Origin: a virus
DNA length: 57,447 nucleotides
Virus record (IMG/VR): IMGVR_UViG_3300012931_000003
Coordinates: 1 to 57,447 of that record
Direction: 5' to 3' (one strand)
Position 1 is the stretch's first letter. Every line of letters starts with the position of its first letter. The translations under genes were made by a program, and so were the position numbers. The notes beneath the pieces are model-generated. The model ran no database searches. It worked only from the letters and a program-made list of their open reading frames with translations, and was not told the DNA's origin. This document shows positions 47,118 to 57,200 of this stretch, piece by piece.

Positions 47118-47639
47118 GTAAAAAGCATTCTCAATAAAAACAAATATACTGGAATTGGGTATAAGGAATTTATATCCACAAGATACTTCGTTGAAGACGT
47201 TCCGCTTGGAGGCGGAGTAAAAAAGAAACTTTTATTGCGAGAACTTGACATAAAAGACATTTGTGAAATATCGGATATGCCAAACTGGTTTGTAATGCTT
47301 GAGTCTCGCGGTCCTGACGCAGTCAACAAAGCAAAGAGGGAGCTTGAGGAAAAGAGCGAAGAAGAATTGCTCGACCAGACAAAAAAGTTCTACACGATGA
47401 TGCAGAAAGTAGGCGAGCGCGCAATTGTAAAGTGGTCCTTTTTCGTTGAAGAATGGAAGAAAGTTGACCCTGAATACACTGGCAAATTTGACAAAGAGAC
47501 GCTTGATTGGATGTTTGAAAGGTACACTAATAAGGCGGCCAACATCATAAAAAAAAAGAATTCGTACGCCGTCTTGCAATCACTTGCGAAAATTGTGGCA
47601 AAAGCCCAAGCGACTACTTCGAAGACGTACCAAGGCTGA
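47058..47639 (+). CDS. Tail assembly chaperone, short form
   Basis: 193 residues from ATG 47058. Residues 5-24 look like a membrane helix, odd for a cytoplasmic chaperone, and they arise from the terminator region, so the true start may be later or atyp- ical; no ATG or GTG follows soon. After residue 36 it looks like a typical helical chaperone (FISTRYFVEDVPLGGG, RELDIKDICEISD). It would bind the tape measure during tail assembly. The frame has a slippery A9G run near its end. Confidence 0.7.
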   Translation: MEKYIFIAGLALFLAGLVFFVKSILNKNKYTGIGYKEFISTRYFVEDVPLGGGVKKKLLLRELDIKDICEISDMPNWFVMLESRGPDAVNKAKRELEEKSEEELLDQTKKFYTMMQKVGERAIVKWSFFVEEWKKVDPEYTGKFDKETLDWMFERYTNKAANIIKKKNSYAVLQSLAKIVAKAQATTSKTYQG

Positions 47640-47797
47640 CCGCGTTTTTTATAGACGAATATTGTTCTATAGTTCTTTCAGAAATAAGGCAAGAGCAGCG
47701 TGATAAAGTAGAAAAAGAAAAAAGTGGCGGTAAGGGCAAAAAGAAAAATAAGCCCGAACCAAAAATGGCGTTCCCAAAGAAGAGGGTCGTAATATAA
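47058..47797 (+). CDS. Tail assembly chaperone, frameshifted long form
   Basis: A -1 shift at the slippery site (47549-47558) continues as KEFVRRLAITCENCGKSPSD, then YFEDVPRLTAFFIDEYCS and a Lys-rich end, stopping at TAA 47795-47797, which overlaps the tape measure ATG. The joined protein is about 246 residues. This matches the lambda gpG/gpGT scheme, where a small fraction of ribosomes shift to make the longer form. The -1 frame has no start of its own. Confidence 0.8.
47549..47558 (+). other. -1 ribosomal frameshift site
   Basis: Nine A then G, read in frame as ATA-AAA-AAA-AAG. It contains A-AAA-AAG, the most efficient bacterial -1 slippery heptamer. Confidence 0.85.
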
Positions 47798-50700
47798 TGA
47801 GCATACTTGGTGATTGGGTAGCCAGAATAATAATAGACCACTCTAAAGTTTCACCGGCATTAGCGTCATCGGAACGCAGGTGGGATGAATACTACAAATT
47901 TATAGAAAGAAGAGATAAAAAACAGTTCGACATAACAAAAAAGTCGCTTGAAGATATTACTGGTATAAGGGTATCCTCTGCTGCGCAGGCTAAGACTCAG
48001 ATAAGTTCGTTGTCCGCCGTTGAGAAAAAAGCTGTAGATTCAAGAATAAAAGATTTATCTCGCGCTGAGGCCGCATACAATAGGCAAATAAAATTAGTAT
48101 CAGATTTACGACTGAAGATGCTTTCATACGCATCTGTAGCCATAACAATACCCGTCACATTCCTTGCAAAAAAGGCGATACAAGATTTTACTGAATTTCA
48201 GCAGGCTCTTCAGAATATAAAAGCAGTAATCGGAGCCACTGCATCAGACATGGTGCTATTGACCGACACAGCAATAAATCTATCTGAGAAATTCGCGACA
48301 TCTCCTACCAACATAGCAAAAGCAATGTTCGAGCTTGGGCAGGCTGGTCTTGACGCGATAGAAATATACCATGAACTTCCTTCTGTATTGCAACTATCTG
48401 CGGCAGGATTGAAAGATGTTGGATTTACCGCAAATCTTATAACAACCACACTTCAGGCATTTCAGATGGAATCAACTGAAGCGTCAAAAGTTGCAGACGT
48501 ATTTTCGTCATCAAATGCGAAGTCAGTATCTTCTCTTGACAAATTAAATGCTTCACTAAAATATACAGCCGGTCTTTGGTCTTCAATGGGATGGACTCTT
48601 GAAGATCTTGTTGGAACTCTTGATACTCTTTATGACACCGGAGTTCGCGGTGAAAAGGCAGGACGACTTCTTGCAAGTGCAATAAACGGCCTTCAGAAAC
48701 CATCAAAGTCAGCATCAAAAGCAATAACAAATTTGCTTGGTTATGCAGACGCCCTAAGCCCACAGTTTAATGACATAACTCAGATAATCGAAAAACTATC
48801 AAGGGCAAACGCTGACGCTGGGGACATAGTAAAAATATTTGGAAAAGAGTCTGCTGAAGTAATAAATAGGCTTGTGCAAAATTACTCAGTGTTAGGTGAA
48901 AATATCGCAGAGGTTTCAAATCAGACTGGTGCCACGGCATCCCAGGCAGCAGTACAGCTAGATACACTTGGTAAGAGGGCTGATGTTCTTCGAGTGGTAT
49001 TTGGTAATATATCAAAAGAAACTGTTGGGGTTTTCGAACCAGCAATGAAGGATATTGTAAATTCGCTAATATCATTTGGGCAAACCATAGCAAAGTTACC
49101 CTCCCCGGTCAAAGCATTTATAGCATCATTTGCTTTAATATCAACTGCCTCGATTCCGGTTATATTAGCAATAAATAGCATTGCTGCCGCTGCCGCAACG
49201 GCCGGGCTAACAATGTCTGCTTTTGTTGGAGCTATAGCACTCGCCGTCGCTCCAGTCGCTGCGTTTGCTGTAGTAGCAGGCGGCCTCGCATCTACATATT
49301 CAACAATAAGAAAGGCTCAGGAAGATTGGGGAAAATCAGTAATATCCTCAGTGTCGGAACTTTCCAAGCAGGGTAAGTCAATAGACTCATTAACCAAATC
49401 TTTAAATGATTTATTCAGCACCGGAAAGAACACACAGGAATTAAAGTCGGGATTAGAAGAGCTGGCTAATGTATTCCCAAAATTAAGAGATCAGCTTAAC
49501 AAAAATTCATCTGATACTGCGTCAGCAATTAGTGTACTTAATAGCGAATATGCTAAATTAAAGAAAATGCAGGCAGATATATCAAAAAACACAGTGCTTG
49601 GAGACTCTGCGACAAAACTAGAAGAAAGTATATTAAGATCTAAGCAAAAGATATCAGAACTTGATGCCGAACTTGCAGCATTAAAATCTAAGAGATATTT
49701 CTCAGAAATACAAACTGGTTTGAATGCTATAGGAAAAGGCGATCTCGCATCGACGTTTGAGACATTTGCTTTTAATTTAAGAAATGGAAAATTAAATTTG
49801 CAAGATATGATTAAAACAATAAGTAACAGTCCGGCTTCTACCATAATGCGTAGATGGGTAGAAGAAGTAGAATCTGTGTCTTCTGAGGCGCAGGAGGCTA
49901 GGTTAAATCTTACTAGGCTTACTACTGGGAAATATAATGTAAAAGTTTCTGTTGACAATAAGGATCTTTCAACGCTTGAGCGTGTAGTTGATATATATGA
50001 TGATATAGAAGGACGAGTAGTAAATGCAAAATTTAAGCTTAGTATGGAGAACGCAAGCGCTGAAGAGTCTGGAGAAACTATAGCAAAAGCAATATCCGAT
50101 GCTATTGGTGATTCTCTTGAGGATATAGTAATAGGCGATCAGCTTGACATGCAACGTCTTGGAATACTTCCAAAAGAAGGAGAAATAACAAACGCATATA
50201 AAACTGAATATGAGAAAATGTTGGCTGCCGTTAAGTCGGAAATAGCAAAGAATGGAATAAACTGGTGGGACACATTTAAATCTAATGTTCAGTCGGGTTC
50301 ATTCCAGAAAATAAAAGATGATATGTCTGCGATACAAGGATTGCAGAATGATATACGGATACTTCAGGACGTTATCACTCTTAGTGGAGAAAAGGGCGAC
50401 GCAAAAGCTTCGGCTTCAATATCAGAAAAAGAAAAAAAACTTGCTCAACTACAGACTAGGTATAAAAACCTATGGTCGGTTGAGGAATCTCAACTTACAT
50501 CTGAAGAAAAAGCCACAAAAAATATGATAACATTCTACGCTGTTATGACTGGAAGCATCGATGATATAACAGGGAAGCTTAAAGAGAATAATGATTGGTG
50601 GAAAACAATAATAAATAACATATCAGGAATGATTGATCTTCTTAATGGTAAGGGAAAATCAGGAGATAAAGATTACATAACGTCACTTAATAAACAATTG

Positions 50701-53049
50701 TCAGAGCTTAGATCTGGATCTGGAAGTGCCGTCAATGAGCTTATGGGTCTTGCGTCAGCTTTAAAGTCAGCGCTATCACAAAGCCCTGAGTTCGCAGGAA
50801 AAGACGAAATACTTAATGTTGAGGAAATATTTAAGCAGCTTGTAATAATAGTTGAAGAAACATATTCAAGTTTATTAAAGCAATTGGGAATAGAGCTACC
50901 CGTTCAAAGCTTTATAAATGCATCTAACAAAGCATCAATACTTAGAACTACTCTTGTTGGACTTAGAGATTCGTCGGAGGCTAATAGTACAGCGTTTAAG
51001 ATATTGCAGAAATCAATAGAAGACCTTGATAAATCAATGCTTGATTTAAAAGGATCGTCTGGAGCTATTTCTAAATTTGATTATGATGCAAGTAAATTCA
51101 AAAATGAATTTGACGAAAAGAAAAAGTCTGTATTAGATTTTCAATTAGCATTAGATTCATTTAATGCTAATAATTTTGAAAAATCTTTATATGTTATAGA
51201 AAACATAGACCCGGAAAAAGGGCTTCCAGAGCTATCTGAAAATATAGATGAAAGCAAATTTAGTGGATTGGCTAGGGCGTTTAGGCAATTGTCAATTGCC
51301 GAGCAAGACGTTAATAATAAAGCATCTGAGTATAAAAAATATTTAGATGATGGCGCCATAAGCATTGAAGAATATGAAGCAGAATTGTCAAAATTAAATA
51401 TTTTGTTAGAAATGATAAAAAATAAAAAAAAGATTAATCTTGAATTATCAATAAGCAGCATCACAAATGTAATATCATCAATAGGTGATATAGCATCAAG
51501 TTTTGACGACATGATTGAAACACTGTCTGATGGAGATTCAGAAATATCTGATATAGCCGAATCAATAGGTGGATCTATAACATCCATAGGTACTGCCATA
51601 GGATTAATATCTGGACCAATAGGCGGAATAATAGCTCTAGCCGGAATTGCCGTATCTGTTATTGGATCTATATTCGGCATATTTGAGGAAGAGGCTGCCG
51701 ATAGCTCGGAAGAAGTTGCTAGTAAATTTTCAACCACTCTAATGGACGCAGTAAAAGCCGCTGCGGAGGAAATGGAAGATGGATATAAAAGCGTTGGCCA
51801 GCAGTTAGGAGAATATATAAATGATGGCATGTCAGACGGACTTGATTTATCAAGCGATGACATGATACTTGCATTTAAGAAGTATTTGTACCAGATGATT
51901 TCGACCGCCTTGATAACGGCGTCTGGATTTGAAGATGAAATAGCAGAAATAGCAGAAGATTTATGGAATGCATTGTCTCCAGGTTCCGTACAGGCAGCAC
52001 AAATAAAAGCAACTCTTGAGAATTTATACGATGAAATAGATTCTGACGGTAGATTTGATCCACTAGAAGAAATGATATCTGGTCTGGTTGAATTACAAAA
52101 TACAATGGACACCACAACTAACAAATCGTCAACTACATATAAAAACGCAGCTGAGGCGTATGAGAAATTATATAAACAGATGATGAGTTTCATAAGCTCC
52201 CAGGCTACCAGCACCGAAGAATTAAATGAAATATCATTAATTGTTTCTAAAATATTATCTTTAGAGGATGAATTAGATGAACTTGATCTTGGAATTACAG
52301 GGGGACTTGACGATGAGGCAATATCAGAGGCGAGTGATGCAATAGATGAATACGCATTGTTAATATCAGAACTGGCAGATTCTCTAGGCTTGTCTTCAGA
52401 ATCTATATCTAGCAGCATAAGTGAAATATCTGATTCTTTGACTGAAACGCTGACAGATGCGATACTGCAAGGTTCATTTGCTGATTTCAAAGAGGCTGTT
52501 TATAACCAAATAGTAAGTTCTATAACAAGCGCTATAGTAGAATCTGAGTTGATATCAACGAGAATACAGGCACTCGTTGATTCGATAGTAAGTGCAGGAA
52601 CTGGTTTTTCATCATCTGACGCTAATTCAATATTAGAGGAAATAAGAAGCATTTGGGCAGAAGTTACAGATGAAAATACGCCGCTAGGCTCAGTAATGAT
52701 GGGACTGAGAGACGCATTGGCCGATTTCGGTCTTTTGGAAATAAGTGTTAATTCTGGAACTGTGGTAAGCGCTATACCGTCTGACGTTCGCGATGATTTG
52801 ATAGAAGCCATTGAGGGCACTATGGAATCTTTATCACAGGCTATAGCGGAGGCTGGGCTAAACTCAAGCATAGAAACGGTAAACATAACTACAGCGCATA
52901 TAGCTCAAATGATTGCAAGCACTGTGTCAATAGCACAGGCAAATCTCACACTAACCGGGAGTATGATATTTCAATTGTCTAGTGGCGAATCCATTGCCGA
53001 TTGGATGGAAAATTGGATGGAAGATTATCTTGCTAGGAGTTCTCCATAA
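47797..53049 (+). CDS. Tape measure protein
   Basis: 1750 residues, the longest gene. N-terminal part QNIKAVIGATASDMVLLTDTA and ISLSEKFATSPTN-like NLSEKFATSPTNIAKAM follow the phage TP901-type tape measure pattern. Strong membrane-like segments lie near 120, 440-500 and 1240-1300. Long helical regions elsewhere. It sets tail length (about 0.15 nm per residue would give roughly 260 nm) and may enter the host membrane. Overlaps chaperone stop and next gene by one base each. Confidence 0.92.
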   Translation: MSILGDWVARIIIDHSKVSPALASSERRWDEYYKFIERRDKKQFDITKKSLEDITGIRVSSAAQAKTQISSLSAVEKKAVDSRIKDLSRAEAAYNRQIKLVSDLRLKMLSYASVAITIPVTFLAKKAIQDFTEFQQALQNIKAVIGATASDMVLLTDTAINLSEKFATSPTNIAKAMFELGQAGLDAIEIYHELPSVLQLSAAGLKDVGFTANLITTTLQAFQMESTEASKVADVFSSSNAKSVSSLDKLNASLKYTAGLWSSMGWTLEDLVGTLDTLYDTGVRGEKAGRLLASAINGLQKPSKSASKAITNLLGYADALSPQFNDITQIIEKLSRANADAGDIVKIFGKESAEVINRLVQNYSVLGENIAEVSNQTGATASQAAVQLDTLGKRADVLRVVFGNISKETVGVFEPAMKDIVNSLISFGQTIAKLPSPVKAFIASFALISTASIPVILAINSIAAAAATAGLTMSAFVGAIALAVAPVAAFAVVAGGLASTYSTIRKAQEDWGKSVISSVSELSKQGKSIDSLTKSLNDLFSTGKNTQELKSGLEELANVFPKLRDQLNKNSSDTASAISVLNSEYAKLKKMQADISKNTVLGDSATKLEESILRSKQKISELDAELAALKSKRYFSEIQTGLNAIGKGDLASTFETFAFNLRNGKLNLQDMIKTISNSPASTIMRRWVEEVESVSSEAQEARLNLTRLTTGKYNVKVSVDNKDLSTLERVVDIYDDIEGRVVNAKFKLSMENASAEESGETIAKAISDAIGDSLEDIVIGDQLDMQRLGILPKEGEITNAYKTEYEKMLAAVKSEIAKNGINWWDTFKSNVQSGSFQKIKDDMSAIQGLQNDIRILQDVITLSGEKGDAKASASISEKEKKLAQLQTRYKNLWSVEESQLTSEEKATKNMITFYAVMTGSIDDITGKLKENNDWWKTIINNISGMIDLLNGKGKSGDKDYITSLNKQLSELRSGSGSAVNELMGLASALKSALSQSPEFAGKDEILNVEEIFKQLVIIVEETYSSLLKQLGIELPVQSFINASNKASILRTTLVGLRDSSEANSTAFKILQKSIEDLDKSMLDLKGSSGAISKFDYDASKFKNEFDEKKKSVLDFQLALDSFNANNFEKSLYVIENIDPEKGLPELSENIDESKFSGLARAFRQLSIAEQDVNNKASEYKKYLDDGAISIEEYEAELSKLNILLEMIKNKKKINLELSISSITNVISSIGDIASSFDDMIETLSDGDSEISDIAESIGGSITSIGTAIGLISGPIGGIIALAGIAVSVIGSIFGIFEEEAADSSEEVASKFSTTLMDAVKAAAEEMEDGYKSVGQQLGEYINDGMSDGLDLSSDDMILAFKKYLYQMISTALITASGFEDEIAEIAEDLWNALSPGSVQAAQIKATLENLYDEIDSDGRFDPLEEMISGLVELQNTMDTTTNKSSTTYKNAAEAYEKLYKQMMSFISSQATSTEELNEISLIVSKILSLEDELDELDLGITGGLDDEAISEASDAIDEYALLISELADSLGLSSESISSSISEISDSLTETLTDAILQGSFADFKEAVYNQIVSSITSAIVESELISTRIQALVDSIVSAGTGFSSSDANSILEEIRSIWAEVTDENTPLGSVMMGLRDALADFGLLEISVNSGTVVSAIPSDVRDDLIEAIEGTMESLSQAIAEAGLNSSIETVNITTAHIAQMIASTVSIAQANLTLTGSMIFQLSSGESIADWMENWMEDYLARSSP

Positions 53050-53843
53050 TGAAAGTATCAAGCGATAGAATTAATTGGACCGCTCTTGGAAATTGGTACG
53101 ATGCAAATAGATCGGTATTTGCAATGAATTCAGAAGTAACTAAATTTATAGATACACAGAAAACCATAACAAAATCTGGATATAAAATGATATCGGAAAA
53201 GCATACACTTGAAAGCAGGGTAATAAACGTATCTGGGCAAATAATAGGTGATGACATAGAAGATTGCAGGGAGAAATCACGAGAGACTAGGGTTTTATTA
53301 CTTGGAGAATCCAAGTATTTTCTTGATGAATATTACAACATGGTTGCTTACGGCTCAGTGTCAAATATAAATGATTCAATCTCAAGGGGTGAATACAACG
53401 GCAGAGTAAATCTAATAAATTTTAATATATCAATGGCTGACCCATTTTGGCAAACGTTGGATAGGCTATCATATGATTTCGACGCTCTTGATCCAATAGA
53501 AATAGACTATGATACGTTAGGAGCTGTAAATACTGATTATAAATTAATATTAACATGCAATACCGCATCAATACCAGTTACATCAATAATTCCAAGCCTT
53601 ATTGTCTTGTCATCTCCAATAACGCTGAACTCCGGAGATAAACTAATATTTTCAAGTGAGGGAAGTTCATTCACCGCGTCGTCGATAATAGGAGGGGTCA
53701 CTACAAACATACTTGGACTAGTAGGAGATGCATTCTTCTCATCTGGAATGGTATTGACCCCTGGCGACAACACGATCATACTGAACACCAGTATAGATGA
53801 TTACTTTTCTTCCAATGTGTCATTTTACGGGAGATCTATATGA
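53049..53843 (+). CDS. Distal tail (Dit-like) protein
   Basis: 264 residues. Starts one base within the tape measure stop. RVINVSGQIIGDDIEDCREK and RLLLGESKYF-like VLLLGESKYFL, then FNISMADPFWQT, resemble distal tail hub proteins; the second half is a beta-rich (galectin-like) domain. Position after the tape measure agrees. Confidence 0.75.
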   Translation: MKVSSDRINWTALGNWYDANRSVFAMNSEVTKFIDTQKTITKSGYKMISEKHTLESRVINVSGQIIGDDIEDCREKSRETRVLLLGESKYFLDEYYNMVAYGSVSNINDSISRGEYNGRVNLINFNISMADPFWQTLDRLSYDFDALDPIEIDYDTLGAVNTDYKLILTCNTASIPVTSIIPSLIVLSSPITLNSGDKLIFSSEGSSFTASSIIGGVTTNILGLVGDAFFSSGMVLTPGDNTIILNTSIDDYFSSNVSFYGRSI

Positions 53844-54226
53844 GCGTAATGAGCGATTTAATATTTGCAATTCCAAATATAGTAACGCAAAAGGACCCGT
53901 CAGAATCAATAGGAGCCGCTTCTGTAATATACGAAGGATTCTACAAGCCTCTTGAATCATGGGTTGTAACAGATGATGAACCCACAATCTCAGACATTTC
54001 GTGCTACTCTCACATGATAGTAAGATGCTATTCATATTCTGGATTCGACATGCTAAGACAATACATAGAGGATCTTTTATTCTTTAATATATTGCACAAA
54101 ATAAGTTCATTAACATCTGATAAGTATTCAGACATACTTGAGTCAATAAAATTGAAATGGACTTCAAAATATTCATTCCTGGAGATAGATGCTTATCACA
54201 CGTTTGCGTCTATAGAGGCAGAATAA
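53840..54226 (+). CDS. Tail tip-associated protein
   Basis: 128 residues, ATGA overlap with the Dit-like gene. No family seen. Between Dit-like and fibre genes, so a baseplate component is likely. Confidence 0.6.
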   Translation: MSVMSDLIFAIPNIVTQKDPSESIGAASVIYEGFYKPLESWVVTDDEPTISDISCYSHMIVRCYSYSGFDMLRQYIEDLLFFNILHKISSLTSDKYSDILESIKLKWTSKYSFLEIDAYHTFASIEAE

Positions 54227-57200
54227 ATGATTGTCGCTAAGCTGTATACTGTAAATAAAGAATTCATAGATGCAGTTCCTTGCGTATCGCTTAAATGGAC
54301 AAGACAATCGAACAAAGAATATACATTTACGGTGGAATTCTCATCTAAACCACCGGACAATTTTTACTATGTTGTATGCATAGATCAGGATTCTTCTATA
54401 AAGTTTATACCATCTGGGTATGTAGCGTCTTCTAGTTCTGACACTGAATTTACCATGAATTCATGGGAAACAGCTCTTGAATCAGAGGGGTGGATTCCAG
54501 ACGATTGGGAGTGGTGGGATTCAAAATTACTATCAACAGTAATAGCAGATCATTGCTACGGATTTAGGAAGATTGGGTGCGCGGGCCTTTCTCAATTAGA
54601 AGCTGCGGTATCGACGTCTCAGGTCCAGATGGCAGAAATTGACGACGGGAATGGATCTGTATATCTTGACACTTATGGATATTTTGTTGAAAGCAGCGAG
54701 ACCGAGATTGCCTATTATTCTTCAGGGTATGCAATATACAAGATAGAAATACCAGATGAAGCGAGAAGATCCGGGATGGTCCTCAGGTGGTCAGATAGCG
54801 TAGGGACTACTACTGACATATCAGTTCAATTCAGGTGGAGTGATTCTGCAACTGATTATTCCGGAGAGTATACCACTGAAGAGTCTCCAGCCAGAAGCGA
54901 TAATGTAAATCCAAACGAGACCGTAGGTATAGATATACCAGAAAGTTCGCTTGCATATTTATTCGTAAAGTTTAATTTGAAATATGATTCTGGCGAAGAC
55001 GGTGAAAATTACGAGAACGAGATAACGACAGAAGACGATATTGTTTATTACGGTAAAACACCGCTATTGTCAGCATTTGAAGTTATATACAGAGTGGCAA
55101 CGAGTGTAGTTCCAGGAACGATAACAGTCGATGCGACCCAAACACTCACTGCTGACATACATGATAAAAGCGACCTACTTGAATCTCTAAAGGCTATCGC
55201 AGAGGCTTATGATATATCATTTTTATGCACAATAGATAGCGAGGGCGAAATATCTCTGAATGCATATTCAGATTACGGTGACAATATAAGAGATACTGCT
55301 GGATGTTTATCGGACATAAAAAATGCTACTGTTTCCGATAAGACCGAGACGCTCGACATATATGAGGGTTGCCATTGTTTCGGATCTGGTGACGGCATAG
55401 ATAGACTTTATGCCTTCGTTAAAATGGACGGAGTTGACGTACCAAAAAGAATAACCACGTTTGAAGATGATGATATAACGAGTATAAGCGACTTGCAAAC
55501 AGCCGGATCGGAATATCTTGAAGACGAGAATTCTGTGAGTTCGACTGTTGCATTTGAGTATTACGGAACACCGCTAGTGTCACTACACGACAATGTTGCA
55601 ATATCAGTTCTTGGAACAGTGTATGAAAATAAAATATCTGAAGAATCTATAACATGCGATGACAATGGCGTAAGCACCAGAAAATACACAATAGGAACAA
55701 AAGCGTACCCATTCAGAAAGCTTTATGGATATTCATTCAGCGGAACATATCTGAAGACTCCGGTATCTCCATCTTGCGTTACAACTAAAGAGGTTGATGG
55801 GACATGGTACATATCATGGATAGGAACTGCGGATAGCTATCTAGTCGAATACAAAAGATCCGACGCTACTGTTTGGAGCAGGACGACAGTAACCACTAAT
55901 TATTGCATTGTTAGTAACATAGTTTCTGGCACGGAATACCTATTTAGGATATACTCAGTATTAGATGGGTTACTTAGCATCGCGTCTACTACTGTTTCGA
56001 CTGCTGGAAACTCAGAAGATCAATTAACTCCAGATGAAAAAACTCAGTATAGAATAGATTGGGTTAAAATAGCTTCTGAGGTTTCTGTATATGACGCCCT
56101 TGCCATAGAATACGGAATGACGGAAGAAAAAACAGCATACGATACATCATTCGCGAACCTTGCTAATTACCTAAACGGAGGGACTACGTGGGTATCCGGA
56201 ATTCCTTTGTGGCTGAGCGACGACCAATTGAACACGACAACTATTATAGATTACGATGTGTGGACATCGATGTGGACATCATACTCTAATTCGCTTATTG
56301 CTCTTGAAGAAGCAATAAGGCTTTTGTTTTCAATATCTATTTCAATAACATCTAAATCAGCAATAAGAAATAGAGCTGGAATAATATCTCCGTCTGCAAT
56401 ATCAGTATCTGCAATAAAAAGCGATGGATCTGTATACTCTGGAAGATTTATAATATCTGGAACTCCAGATGGAATAACGTACGTAGATTTATATTCATCT
56501 ACTACTGATGAATCTACAAAATTATATAATATTCCACTAAAATTAACAATAGAATCTGTAGAATACTACTCGCTGGCCATAAGAATAAGACTGTATAAGT
56601 CTGGAGGAACTTCAATAAAACTAGCAGAGGATTCATGCATAATATCACTAAGCCAAGATACAACGCCAATATATTTCGGATCTATGAATTCAGCTCCAAC
56701 TACAGGGCTTGAACTTGTTAATGATTATTACTTCGATTCTAATTTGGTTGGAAACGGAGGAGGAGTAATAAGATATTATAATGGATCGGTGTGGGTTGAA
56801 GCTACAACATCATGGGCCATGTATGCAAACGCTGTTTCGTCTGCAATGACGGATATGATGGTATGGGTTGGATCTACAGGAGGGACTATAGCTGCCGCAA
56901 ACGCTGTTTTTGAATCTATAGTAGCCTCGTCAGCATTTATAAATAAACTATCAACCGCAAATCAATATTCAGCCCAAATGTGCGATGATGGCATAACGCC
57001 AAGGATGGAAATTGATTGGGATAATGCTGTTGCTACATTCAGGAGTGGAGATCAGGAATACATAACAAAAATAACTGAAAATAAAATAATAGCATATGAG
57101 GGAGCAGGTCTTGCTAGAAGATCTGTTTCAATAGAGTCCGGCTCAGTTAACTGGTATAATTCTCCAGATGGCGGAATTGATGAGCTGATTGGTAGATTAT

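Noticed and set aside
51141-52490. 449-codon open frame on the minus strand within the tape measure gene
   Set aside because: Ser/Ile-rich antisense shadow caused by the codon pattern of the sense gene; no ribosome site and no protein-like pattern.
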